Source: Holosporaceae bacterium
GTDB lineage: Bacteria; Pseudomonadota; Alphaproteobacteria; UBA7879; UBA5542
Assembly (NCBI GenBank): GCA_022646525.1
Contig: CP060261.1
Span: 310,001 to 374,000 of the forward strand
Direction: 5' to 3'
DNA: 64,000 bases
Made by a program: the position numbers and the translations under genes. Shown one piece after another: positions 21,347 to 30,768 of the stretch (its first letter is position 1; every line of letters starts with the position of its first letter). The notes below the pieces were generated by a model. That model saw nothing but the letters and a program-made list of their open reading frames with translations, was not told the DNA's origin and ran no database searches.

Positions 21347-21597
21347 AAAAAGTTGTTATATATACCACCGACTACTGCCCTTTCTGTACAAAGGCAAAGC
21401 GCCTTCTGGATATGAAAGGGGCGAAATACGAAGAAATAGACGTCACCCATGACGCCGCCCTTCGTGAAGAAATGACAAAAAAAGCAGAAGGCCGCCGCAC
21501 AGTGCCCCAAATTTTTATTGACGATGTGCCCGTTGGTGGGTGTGACGATCTTTACGCCCTTGACGAACAAGGACGCCTTGAAACATTACTTTCTTAA
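21343..21597 (+). CDS. grxC: Glutaredoxin (GrxC type)
   Basis: Dithiol glutaredoxin, 84 residues. It reduces disulfides with glutathione. The active site is CPFC in YTTDYCPFCTKAKRLLDMK. The cis-proline and glutathione-binding parts are in RRTVPQIFIDDVPVGGCDDL. It is intact and translationally coupled to comF by the ATGA overlap. The pairing comF-grxC is common in Alphaproteobacteria. Confidence 0.94.
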   Translation: MKKVVIYTTDYCPFCTKAKRLLDMKGAKYEEIDVTHDAALREEMTKKAEGRRTVPQIFIDDVPVGGCDDLYALDEQGRLETLLS

Positions 21598-21620
21598 CCA
21601 TTAAATTATTATAGACACAT

Positions 21621-22937
21621 ATGTACAAAACACTTGTCCAAGATCTTGTAAATCAAAACCAATCCCTCGCTGTCGTTGGCCTTGGCTATGTCGGCCTGCC
21701 CCTTGCTGTTGCCTTTTCTGAAAAGGGCCTGCCCGTTGTGGGGTTTGATGTTTCTAAAGAAAAAATAAAACACTACAAAGCTGGCCACGATGTCACTCAA
21801 GAAGTGGGGAATGATCGACTCCGTCAAACCAATATTCATTTTACAGATGACACAATGGCCCTTAAAAAGTGCAAAGTATTTATTGTCACGGTGCCCACCC
21901 CTGTTCATAAAGATAATACGCCTGATCTTAGCCTCATTGAAAAAGCAGCGACCCTTGTGGGGCAGCATTTATCGGCTGGGTCAATTGTTGTGTTTGAATC
22001 AACCGTTTACCCCGGGGTCACCGAAAAAATTTGTATGCCCCTTATTGAACATGCGTCAAATCTAAAGGGTGGAAAAGACTTTAAGATCGGCTATTCTCCT
22101 GAACGCATTAACCCAGGCGACACGCAACACCGGCTTGAAACCATTACAAAAGTAACAGCAGGAATGGATAAAGAGTCAGGGGATGCCATTGGCGATCTCT
22201 ACGGCCTTATCATTGAAGCGGGTATTCACCGTGCCCCCACCATCATGGTGGCAGAGGCCGCAAAGGTTATTGAAAACGCCCAACGCGACATCAACATTGC
22301 CTTTATGAACGAACTCTCTCTTATTTTTGATCGGCTTGGTGTCGATACTTTAGATGTGCTAGAGGCTGCTCGAACAAAATGGAATTTTTTACCCTTTATG
22401 CCCGGCCTTGTGGGAGGGCACTGCATTGGGGTTGACCCATACTATTTGGCCCACGCCGCCAAAGAAGTCGGCCACCATGCCCAAGTTATCTTATCTGGGC
22501 GTCATATTAATGATGCCATGGGCAAACACGTTGCCGAAAAAATCATCAAAAAACTGGCTCAAAAAGGTGCGCCCATCAAAGGGTCTAAAGTGGGCATTAT
22601 GGGGCTGACATTTAAAGAAAACTGCCCTGACCTCCGCAATTCAAAAGTCGTTGATATCATCCATGAACTGGAAGATTACGGTGTCGATGTATTGGTGACA
22701 GACCCCCTTGCCAGCCCAGAAGAAGCCAAAGCTGAATACGGCATTTCTTTGCACACAGCAAACCAGTTACAAAACTTAGATGCCCTTGTTTTGGCGGTGC
22801 CTCACGAAGCATACACCCAAAAACCTGCCTCATCATTTAAAGGCTTTTACAAAAAAACAGACGCCGCACCTATTCTGTTTGACCTTAAAGGCATGCTCAA
22901 GGGACACGAACATTTATTTGATTATTGGCGGCTTTAA
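21621..22937 (+). CDS. UDP-N-acetylhexosamine 6-dehydrogenase (TviB/WbpO type)
   Basis: Nucleotide-sugar dehydrogenase that oxidises C6 of a UDP-N-acetylhexosamine to the uronate, for capsule or O-antigen. It has 438 residues, all open. The NAD-binding start is VVGLGYVGLPLAVAFSEKG. VTVPTPVHKDNTPDLSLIEK and SPERINPGD are typical of the TviB/WbpO/WbpA branch. The catalytic Cys is in GGHCIGVDPYYLA and the lysine loop in GLTFKENCPDLRNSK. No partner epimerase or glycosyltransferase is adjacent, so the product is unknown. The gene's stop overlaps the 3' end of the next gene on the other strand by three bases. Confidence 0.88.
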   Translation: MYKTLVQDLVNQNQSLAVVGLGYVGLPLAVAFSEKGLPVVGFDVSKEKIKHYKAGHDVTQEVGNDRLRQTNIHFTDDTMALKKCKVFIVTVPTPVHKDNTPDLSLIEKAATLVGQHLSAGSIVVFESTVYPGVTEKICMPLIEHASNLKGGKDFKIGYSPERINPGDTQHRLETITKVTAGMDKESGDAIGDLYGLIIEAGIHRAPTIMVAEAAKVIENAQRDINIAFMNELSLIFDRLGVDTLDVLEAARTKWNFLPFMPGLVGGHCIGVDPYYLAHAAKEVGHHAQVILSGRHINDAMGKHVAEKIIKKLAQKGAPIKGSKVGIMGLTFKENCPDLRNSKVVDIIHELEDYGVDVLVTDPLASPEEAKAEYGISLHTANQLQNLDALVLAVPHEAYTQKPASSFKGFYKKTDAAPILFDLKGMLKGHEHLFDYWRL

Positions 22938-23412
22938 AACCAGTCCCCATCAAAATCTCCTGAATAATATCCTGAAGAAAAAGAGCCCAAAGAATATCCG
23001 GATGCCGCGCGGAGAAGAGTCTCTCAACATAGAATTCATATGCCTTTGAATGTCTTTTATTGCTTTCTTCACGCTTCTTTCATCAAACCGATCGCCCAGC
23101 TTCTTAAAGGCGCGGGCCATTTTTTCTAACTGGCGTATGATTGCTTGATATGTGCGCTTATATTCTGTTTTTGATATCTTCCCTTCTAGAAGAAGTTTAC
23201 TTAAATTGTTCGTCTGGGCATTTAAATACCCATCCCAAATATAATAAATTAAAAATTTGTCAAACTTACGGCGAAGGCCGCACACAGCATGCCGCACAGC
23301 GTCCCCTTTTTGAAAAATTAAGGTCGCCTTGTGCTGAAGCACTAAAAGAAGCCGCACCCCCTGCTGACGTTAAAAACGTACATACCAATAAAACAAGAAA
23401 CTGTCGCCGCAT
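22934..23412 (-). CDS. Small exported protein of unknown function (two likely frameshifts)
   Basis: Not recognised. A strong AAGGAGG site precedes an ATG at 23412. The opening MRRQFLVLLVCTFLTSAGGA is a signal peptide. After a shift near 23300-23320 comes VCGLRRKFDKFLIYYIWDGY and a basic helical region, LSKLLLEGKISKTEYKRTYQ and QLEKMARAFKKLGDRFDER. The frame kept open to 22950 ends in an unlikely hydrophobic string. The alternative frame gives SGYSLGSFSSGYYSGDFDG and ends DWF at 22934, a more natural Gly/Ser/Tyr-rich tail. So a second indel near 22995 is likely. About 158 residues. The amphipathic helix and low-complexity tail give no clear function. Confidence 0.5.
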
Positions 23413-23477
23413 TTAAAACCTCCTTAATGCTGTGTCTCATCAAATAGTATCAAAGTATGTTTAAGGAATATAGTTTG

Positions 23478-24323
23478 TTATTTCCACCGATTATGAAACC
23501 ATAACCATTGATCCGGGTGTTCTGTAATCCACTTTTCATACAGTTGGTTAATCATCTGTGCCGATGTGGTTGCATCTTGTTTTAACACCAGCGGCTTATG
23601 ATAGGTAATCCGAAAAGCCACACCCTTTAAACGTTCTACTTGTACCGGAATCATTTTTGCACCCAATTTATAGGCAACCCGCGCGGGCACCACAGGGGTA
23701 TACGCAGGGCGGCCAAAGAAGGGTACTTTTTCTCCTTCCGACAAGCGCTGATCCAATAAAATGCCCATGTTCTTGCCCGTTTGTAGGGTGCGCAAAAAAT
23801 CCTTACTGCCCTCAGGTCCTTTCAAGATAATCGAAACATTGGGGTCATACCGCACCCACTTAAAAACAGGCGTGTCACCCAATTGTTAGGGGCGCGAAAG
23901 TAAGTGAATTTTCATCCCCGGCCGGTCAATACTAAGTGGGAATTTCCCAGTTTGCCATGTGTGCCGAAAAAAAAATGTGCGCATGGGGTCTTTTTCTCTT
24001 GCCTTCAAATCACAGCGGTCAATAATCTCCGTATGGTTTCGGGCAATTTTTTTAGGTGAGGAAACTCTCCCACAACACGCCCTAAATTTTCCCAGGCACC
24101 GCGCAAGATCTGTTCTCTTCTTTGAGGGAAAGTTTAGGAAAGACCTTTTGTATGTTTTTACGCCCACCTGATGTGTGGGTAAAAAGGGCAAAATGCGTCG
24201 TGCTAAAAAAACCCCTAAAATGAAGAAATTTTTGAGGCAAAACCCAAAACAAAAAACATACACTAGAAAAAGAGGAAGAAACTCAAGGGGTCTAAAAATA
24301 TTTTTTCGGAATACTTTAGGCAT
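23478..24323 (-). pseudogene. lpxL: Lipid A biosynthesis acyltransferase (LpxL/HtrB family), frameshifted
   Basis: Adds a secondary acyl chain to Kdo2-lipid IVA at the inner membrane. The start MPKVFRKNIFRPLEFLPLFL at 24323 overlaps the lpxK stop. RPLEFLPLFLVY is the usual membrane anchor opening. The middle is broken over several frames (NHTEIIDRCD, then FFRHTWQTGKFPL, lying after the HX4D region). The C-terminal third is open: NMGILLDQRLSEGEKVPFFG, AYKLGAKMIPVQVERLKG, then YEKWITEHPDQWLWFHNRWK, a clear family ending. At least four indels. Loss would leave under-acylated lipid A, but the conserved C-terminus suggests recent damage or read errors. Confidence 0.75.
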
Positions 24324-25288
24324 CTTTTATTTTTCCATCACTAAAGAAAAAGGGTTTTTGATCCCTTCCATTTTACCCGGAGGGCAGGCCAAAACACATC
24401 TTTTTTTTGGGCTTTGTCAGACGACAAAAATCTTTTTCCGTGGTCAGTAATTTTGCTTGATGATGGGCAGCCCATTGATGCAGTTTTTTAATATCTTGCG
24501 CCGTGTAAGGATGGTGGTCTGAAAAAAGAACGTGTGTCTACAATCTGCACACCCTTTGTCCGCATGCTTTCAAAAAATTTTTCAGGGTGGCCAATCCCGG
24601 CGAACGCCACATATTTTTGGATTAAGTCTAAAGATGTGATGTCAGGCGTCATCTCGGCGCAAAAAATGGGTTTTTTATGTGTTTTCATTTCAGCTAAAAA
24701 TCCGCTGAAGGGGTGCCAACCAAAATAATCCCCTGCCCGCTTAAGGCCGGCGGTTACACCTTCACGAAGTGGCCCCACCGGAAACACCTGGCCATTACCA
24801 AACTGTATGGCCGCATCAATAACCACAAGAGAAAGGTCTTTATAGATATGGGGTTTTGATGTCCGTCATCCATTAAAATGCATTCATACCCTTTTTTGGC
24901 CATAGCCTGGGCGCCCGCCAACCGATTTTTCGCCACCCATGTGGGGGGGCTGTTGTAGCTAAAAGCAAAGGCTCGTCTCCCACATCGCAGGCAGCATGTT
25001 GGGTGGGCGTCACCCGCAAAGGACCTAAAGGCGCCCGCCATACCCCCGCGATAAAATACCCACACGCACTTTTTTGGCTTAGTTTTTCAGCCAAGTCGCG
25101 CACGATTGGGGTTTTCCCCACACCCCTACAGAAAGGTTCCCCACACAAATTACTGGTGCCCCAACTTTTTGGGGTTTAATGGTACGCAAACGGTAAGCGG
25201 TGGTCCACGCATAAAGGGCGCTCGCCCAAGAAAGTAAAAATGTCCAAAAAGGGCGCGTGTCGTTGTCCAAAATCGGGGGCTTCATCAT
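24316..25288 (-). pseudogene. lpxK: Tetraacyldisaccharide 4'-kinase, frameshifted
   Basis: LpxK phosphorylates the 4' position of the lipid A disaccharide. It starts MMKPPILDNDTRPFWTFLLS at 25288. GAPVICVGNLSVG leads, after a shift near 25120, into the P-loop GKTPIVRDLAEKL. Then come VTPTQHAACDVGDEPLLLA, another shift near 24950, and ECILMDDGHQNP, the Walker B-like D-D-G-x-Q motif. VVIDAAIQFGNGQVFPVGPLR and VAFAGIGHPEKFFESM follow. The tail LLTTEKDFCRLT and GKMEGIKNPFFF ends at 24316, overlapping lpxL. At least four indels. The substrate chain continues directly to waaA, lpxL and msbA in the same block. Confidence 0.82.
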
Positions 25289-25342
25289 GATGCACCGATC
25301 ATAGTCGATTCACGTCTTCTGCTCAAGATCTGGCAAAACTTC

Positions 25343-26168
25343 TTATACAAAATGAAAACCTTCTTTTTCAATAAGGGCTTTTTTAGAAGCAAACTTAGGC
25401 ATAATTTTAACTACAATTGCCCAATCTTTTTTTTTTAATTTCCAAAGGCGCTTCTTCTACAAAGCCTCTAATTTCTTGGGGCGCCTCTGTTAATAAGTGC
25501 TCTTCTTTTACAAGATATGTGTTTATGCGTTCGGCCAATTTGCGATGTTTTGCATACATTTCATTTAAGATGGGCTTAACAAGCAGTTTATAAGACACGC
25601 CTTCACTTGTTTCTCTATAAAAGCATCAATACACTACCTTCTTTTATCGGGAAGCACACCTTGCTTCCATAAAAATGTTACTAAGTAGTGCTCAGATGCT
25701 GTGAGGGCCCGATTCACAAGAGCTTGGTCAAGTCGATCAAATCCTGTTAGGTCTAAGGAAGGTGCCCTTTTTCGAGTAACGTATCCACAATGTGTGTTCT
25801 GTGTTTATCAAAATTAAAAAACTCAAACTTAACGTTGGGATACCGGTGCATAAAATCAAACAAGTTATCATAGTGATCTTTCTTTTTAAAAAGGCCCTTC
25901 CGCAACATATGCCTCAAAAAGTCATATAAGGCTTTTTGGTCCACTTCATAAATTCTTGATAGATCGACCAAATGTGTGGATAAAAAACGCCTTGTTTCTT
26001 TAAATTCTGAGCATTAAAGTGAAACATTCTTTGCGCGGCAGAGCTTCCTGTTTTAATCATCCCCGCCAAAATAACAACACGCTTTTTAGACGTGCCTTCT
26101 TCTGCGGTCGCAGAGAATCCACTATGAAATAACGTTAGAAAAGAAAGTGAAAAAAGAAAGAAAAACAA
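25343..26168 (-). pseudogene. Exported sulfotransferase-like protein, frameshifted
   Basis: Begins MFFFLFSLSFLTLFHSGFSA, a signal peptide, followed by TAEEGTSKKRVVILAGMIKT. The GMIKTGSSAAQR segment looks like the 5'-phosphosulfate loop of PAPS-dependent sulfotransferases. After a shift near 25970 come LSRIYEVDQKALYDFLRHML and FMHRYPNVKFEFFNFDKHRT. A further frame gives LTGFDRLDQALVNRALTASE and another KAERINTYLVK-like basic region. It ends KALIEKEGFHFV at 25343. About 270 residues in four frames. A signal peptide on a sulfotransferase is odd, since PAPS is cytoplasmic. It interrupts the LPS block between waaA and lpxK. The family call is tentative. Confidence 0.5.
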
Positions 26169-26261
26169 AAAAACCCCTGTTTTTTATGATTTTTTCTTAT
26201 TATCCCAACACAATCAGTGTTTGTAAAGAGCGTGCAAAGTGCGCCGTTGCGTTAAGCGCAT

Positions 26262-27523
26262 CTAAAACTGAATATTCTTTTCAATTGTGTCGAGGGTGGG
26301 CTGCAAGATATTAATGTTTTTAAGAATGCTTTTAACTGTTTCCGCTTTCTTTTTTGTCTCCTGCGGATGTTTCAACAAGCCTTCAACAACAGCCCCTATT
26401 TTTTGAGGTGATTTCACTTGGATTGCCGCCTTATTCTTCAGCAACAGTCGCGCCATCTCTAAGTTATTTTCCATGTGGGGGCCAAAAACAGGCAGTGTTC
26501 CCAGGCGGGCAGGCTCAAGCACATTGTGCCCCCCAATGTGCGCATAAAGCGATCCGGCCATAAAAACAAAATTCGTCAGACTATAGAAAATGCCCAATTC
26601 ACCCATGGTGTCGACAATAAACACCTGCACATCATCGGTAATTTTTTTACCCTCTGTCCGGTGCAGAAACGTCATCTTTTTTTTGCGCAACATATCGTGT
26701 ATCGCGGGCAATCGCTCTTTGTGGCGAGGAATTAATATCAGCAACAGGTTCTTCCCCACTGTCTTCATAAGACGATGGTGGGCATCCACCATATATTGCT
26801 CTTCCCCTTCGTGGGTGTTCGATGCCATCCACAAAGGCCGACGGCCAATTTCTTTTTTCAGCTTATGCACGGCCCCCACATCTACAGAAAGTGTCGCCCC
26901 TTCAAACTTAAGGTTGCCAATCATCTTAATATTTTTCAGGCCAAAAACTTGATAGCGCTTAAAATCGTCATAGCTTTGGGGGAAGATAATTTGAAAAGAC
27001 GATAACATTTTTTTAAAAAATGACTTTAAATAGGCCCAACGCTTATATGTTTTCTCTGACAGGCGGCCATTCAACAATACCAAAGGCCCACGCTTTTTCA
27101 TTTCTAGAATCGTTGTGGGCCAATAATCCGATTCAGTGCGAAACGCAACACTCGGCTGCCAATAGTCTAAAAACCGTCTCACAAACAATGGGTGGTCAAG
27201 GGGAACAAACTGATGAATAGCACGATTACCCAGTCGTTTTTTAAGAAGTGTGGCCGCTGTCCGCGTCCCACTTGTCACCAAAAATTTAAGGCAGGGATCT
27301 TTTTTTTCAAATGCTTCCAGCACAGGTAAAAAGCTTAAACATTCACCATTGCTGGCTCCATGAAACCAAATTATTTTTCCTTTTGGGCGCTTTTGGCTGG
27401 GCTTTCCAAAACGTTCTCGATACCGAACAGGATCTTCCCGGCCCTGCCGCACACGATGGTGTGTCCACAACACCAAAAAAGGGCCCATCACAAAAGTAGT
27501 GTTTTATACACACAGTACATCAT
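26262..27523 (-). CDS. waaA: 3-deoxy-D-manno-octulosonic acid (Kdo) transferase
   Basis: WaaA (KdtA) transfers Kdo from CMP-Kdo to lipid IVA. The open frame from 27491 gives 409 residues with REDPVRYRERFGKPSQKRPK, then IIWFHGASNGECLSFLPVLE, the GASxGE motif. LVTSGTRTAATLLKKRL and FVPLDHPLFVRRFLDYW are conserved, as are WMASNTHEGEEQYM and the nucleotide-sugar site GGHNVLEPARLGTLPVFGP. The usual FRTESDYWP has Thr where most have E(T/S)E. Homology suggests the real start is MMYCVYKTLLL at 27523, joined by one indel near 27497. That ATG overlaps the stop of the upstream DUF374 gene. Confidence 0.9.
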
Positions 27524-28197
27524 CTAGATACCCACACATCTATCTGCTTTTTGGCACACTGCATCCATTTCTTTTTTAAGGCGTCGGCGGCATGTCGCAA
27601 AATTTTTCTTAGACTGCGGAAAAGGCACCGGTGTGCCCCACATCAACACCCCTTTAGAAAAAGGAAACGGTAAGAAAAAACCGATCCCAAGAAGAAAGTC
27701 TTTTTGTGGCGCTTCACGGCATAGGTCACAGGAATCAAATCAGCTTTGGCCAAATAGGCCGCCATCACTGTGCCTTCCGACACAGCACCACAAGGGCCCT
27801 TTGGGGCCGTCTGGTGTAATGCCCAATGTTTTGCCCATACGGCTCAGTCGCACCATTTTTCAGCAATGCTTCTGTGCCTTTTTTCTTTGTCGATCCTTCC
27901 ACCGTGCGAATCCCAAAAGGGGCCACTGTTTTACTGATAATACGCCCATCTTTGTGGGCAGAAATGAGCATATAAAATGTGTCTTTTTTTTTCCAGGCCA
28001 GTCTTTGCATAAGGCAACAAAAGCAACCGGGCATGCCAAAAGCAGGTGATAAAAGGCTTATTTTCTTTCATGTATTGGGCAGGCACGTTGAATCCAACTT
28101 TTTCCCACAAACAGGTCACATGAATAAGGCGCACATAAAGGGCCACTAAAAAAGCAACGATATCTTGAACCCATGTTTGTTTTAAAAGATACTTCAC
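27524..28197 (-). pseudogene. DUF374 lysophospholipid acyltransferase-like protein, frameshifted
   Basis: Member of the DUF374 family next to waaA and msbA in many Alphaproteobacteria and thought to act in envelope lipid synthesis. It starts with GTG at 28197-28195 (KYLLKQTWVQDIVAFLVAL), with the msbA stop nested in GTGA. FITCFWHARLLLLPYA carries the acyltransferase-like WH motif. After one shift comes YMLISAHKDGRIISKTVAPF and IRTVEGSTKKKGTEALLK. Another frame gives ITPDGPKGP, the conserved PDGP(R/K)GP motif, and AAYLAKADLIPVTYAVKR. It ends AVCQKADRCVGI at 27524. Three or four indels. Confidence 0.75.
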
Positions 28198-29948
28198 TTA
28201 GAATCCATCAATTGCCATTGGCACAGCCCCGCATAAACAGCGTTTTTCTTTAACAGTGCATCGTGGGTACCTGATTCAACAATCTGCCCCTTATCTAATA
28301 CAAAAATTTGATCGGCTTTCCGAACGGTTGAAAGACGGTGCGCAATCACCAAACTTGTGCGGCCTGTCATAAGGCGCTCTAGGGCTTCTTGAACTTGGTG
28401 TTCTGACTCGGTATCAAGGGCTGAGGTTGCTTCATCTAACAACAAAATAGGGGCATTTTTTAAAATAGCCCGCGCAATAGAAAGGCGCTGACGTTGCCCT
28501 CCTGAAAGCTTCACACCCGACTCACCAATGGGAGTGTCATATCCCTGTGGCAACGCCATAATAAAGTCGTGAGCCGCTGCTTTTTGGGCGGCCATTTCAA
28601 CTTCTTCTTGGGTGGCATTTTTGCGCCCATATAAAATATTTGCCCGCACGGTATCGTCAAACAAAATCACTTCTTGGCTAACAAGGGCCATGCCTTCACG
28701 CAAATTTTTAAGGGGAATTTGGTCAATGGGCAGCCCATCTATAAAAATCTTGCCACGGCCCACTTCATAAAACCGACAACAGCAAGTTCATCAGCGTTGA
28801 TTTGCCCGAACCGCTTTGCCCCACCAGTGCAAACTGTTTTCCCTTTTGAAGGTGCATCGACACATCTTCTAAAACAGGGCCGCCCTCATCATAAGAAAAC
28901 GTAACGTTCTCAATTTTAATGTCGCCTTCTCTGATGCGCACATCTTCCCAGGTGGTACCGGCGCGGTCTTGAATTTGGGGTGATAATCAAGAATTTCAAA
29001 AATGCGGTCCCCCGCTGCCAGCCCTTCTTGCAGGTTGGCATTCAAATTTGCCAAACGCTTCATGGGCTCGTAGGCCAATAATAAGGCCGATATAAATGAA
29101 AAGAAGGCCCCTGCCGTGCTGTTGCCTGAAATCACTTGATACCCGCCGTAAGAAATGACAATCACAATAGCCACACCACCCAATGTTTCCATCACCGGCG
29201 AGCTGATCGATTTAATGCGGTTTGCTTTAATGGAAAGCCGAAACAAATCTTCAATGGTTTTGCGCGCGCGGTTCACTTCATAGGTTTCCATAGCATAGGC
29301 TTTTACCAAACGGGCTCCTTGAAAAATTTCTTTTAAAAGCGATAAGAAAAACCCTGTTTCTTTCTGGGTCGACGTCGATACTTTGCGCATGCGCTTTCCG
29401 ATGCGCACAATGGGCAACACAGCAACAGGAAACACAAAGAAGGAAATACTGGCCAAGAAAGGGTCTTGATAAAACATCACCGCCACCAAGAAAATAACGG
29501 TTAGTACATCTTTCCCAAAGCTGGTGATGGTGTTCGACACCGCACCCTTCATTAAGTTCACGTCATTGGTGCACCGCGAAATCAACACCCCCGTTGACTG
29601 ATTGTGAAAATAACTTAGATCGGCATAGACAAGCCGTTCGAACAAATCATTTTGAATGTTGGCAATAATGCGCTGGCCAATATAATTCATGGTCAGCGAT
29701 TCAAAGTATGCTGAAAGCCCCTTAATAAAAAACAAGCCTAAAACTGATAGCGACACATAGCGCAGCATCACAATGTTTTCAGATTTAAAGACGTCGTCGA
29801 TCACCGATTCCATCAGCTTTGCAAGGCCGGCCGTGGCCGCCGCTGAAAAGCCCATAAATATAAGGGCTAAAAAAATTCTGAAACGATGGGGACGAATATA
29901 AGAAGTCCACAAACGCCCAAAAAGACGCGGGGGTTTTGGGTCGCTCAT
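28194..29948 (-). CDS. msbA: Lipid A export ATP-binding/permease MsbA (one frameshift)
   Basis: MsbA flips core-lipid A across the inner membrane. The first frame (29948-28869) carries the six-helix domain from MSDPKPPRLFGRLWTSYIRP to EGLAAGDRIFEILDY. Between 28980 and 28763 two or three indels divide the nucleotide-binding domain. Read through, it gives IKIENVTFSYDEGGPVLEDV and the Walker A LVGQSGSGKSTLM. The last frame contains the Q-loop SQEVILFDD, signature KLSGGQRQRLSIARA, Walker B ILLLDEATSALD and the H-loop VIAHRLSTV. Full length is about 585 residues. It follows sspB by 6 bases and its TGA overlaps the GTG of the DUF374 gene. Confidence 0.9.
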
Positions 29949-29954
29949 GCTGGC

Positions 29955-30446
29955 TTATTTCTTTCTAAAGCTATCAAGAGAAACCACCGTTCCCTTGCCT
30001 TCTCCTTCAAAAACGGGTTCGAGTGTTCCGTCAGCACTTTCAGATGCTTTGGACGCCCCTTTCGACAGTGCATCAAATGCTTGCACATTGCCCACCTTGG
30101 GGTTGAATTCCAATTCAAAGTTTTCGTCGGGGTCACTGACGTGGGTGATGGCCTGAAAAGGCACCACAACCGTATTGGGCACTTCGGTGTCAAATTTCAC
30201 ATCCACCGTAAAGTGGTTCTCTGCGACTTCTAAATTCCAAAACTCGTGCTGTAACACAATTGTAATTTCGTCAGGATATGCTTGCTTGATGTGGTCAGGC
30301 AATTGCACGCCGGGGTATCCTGTTAAAAAGCTGAGGTAAAAATGGTGCTCACCTTCGGTGCCTTCTTTGGCAATATGACGCAAAGCCGCCTTCACCACAG
30401 ACAACAGCGCCCGATCAATCATCTGTTCATAATTTAGCTGAGCCAT
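29955..30446 (-). CDS. sspB: SspB, ClpXP adaptor for ssrA-tagged proteins (alphaproteobacterial form)
   Basis: SspB binds ssrA tags and hands tagged proteins to ClpXP. I choose ATG 30446 (MAQLNYEQMIDRALLSVVKA), preceded by AAAGGAAAAAAAG, over a longer in-frame start that would run into the tmRNA gene. The core reads HHFYLSFLTGYPGVQLPDHI, then EITIVLQHEFWNLEVAENHF and VVVPFQAITHVSDPDENFEL, typical of the alphaproteobacterial SspB group. A variable linker rich in Ser, Gly and Ala precedes the C-terminal VVSLDSFRKK, the likely ClpX-binding module. It lies directly downstream of ssrA on the same strand. The protein is intact, 163 residues. Confidence 0.88.
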   Translation of the reverse strand: MAQLNYEQMIDRALLSVVKAALRHIAKEGTEGEHHFYLSFLTGYPGVQLPDHIKQAYPDEITIVLQHEFWNLEVAENHFTVDVKFDTEVPNTVVVPFQAITHVSDPDENFELEFNPKVGNVQAFDALSKGASKASESADGTLEPVFEGEGKGTVVSLDSFRKK

Positions 30447-30475
30447 CTTTTTTTCCTTTCTCAATAAAAGTGGGG

Positions 30476-30768
30476 CATTCTGTTGCCAGGACCCCCGAAA
30501 CCGCGCCAACCTAATTAGGCAGCAAGAGCAGCAACGCGACGTTGGTTGCAGTTAGCAGCCACACGACGACGTGCTTTGTTTTTGTTTGCATTTATAACAA
30601 ACAGCCCGATAACGGTGGTACAATGCCGAGCAAAAACCTATCTTTACACGCGCGTCGATCCTGGATCACCCCCTAAAACATGTCCATAAATGGTGGAGGT
30701 GCCGGGGAACTGCCCCAGGTCCGCTTCGCTTATTACATAAGCCGTTTATTGCCATAGACGGTTGCCCA
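30476..30768 (-). ncRNA. ssrA: tmRNA, circularly permuted two-piece form
   Basis: tmRNA rescues stalled ribosomes. On the minus strand the acceptor piece comes first: GGACCTGGGGCAGTTCCCC, then GGCACCTCCACCA ending at 30691. A 17-base spacer follows. The coding piece begins near 30673 with GGGGGTGATCCAGGATCGAC; its GGGGGTG can pair with CACCTCC to form the acceptor stem. The resume codon is GCA at 30589-30587 in the context AAATGCAAAC. The tag is read ANKNKARRRVAA and then NCNQRRVAALAA, with TAA at 30517-30515. This permuted order is the alphaproteobacterial arrangement. CAACC near 30765 and GGTTG near 30508 could join the two pieces. Outer ends are approximate. Confidence 0.88.

Noticed and set aside
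29955..30509. SecB-like reading of the small acidic protein before msbA
   Set aside because: The core motifs (HHFYLSF, PGVQLPDHI, VLQHEFWNLEV) fit SspB, not SecB, and the neighbouring tmRNA gene supports the SspB call.
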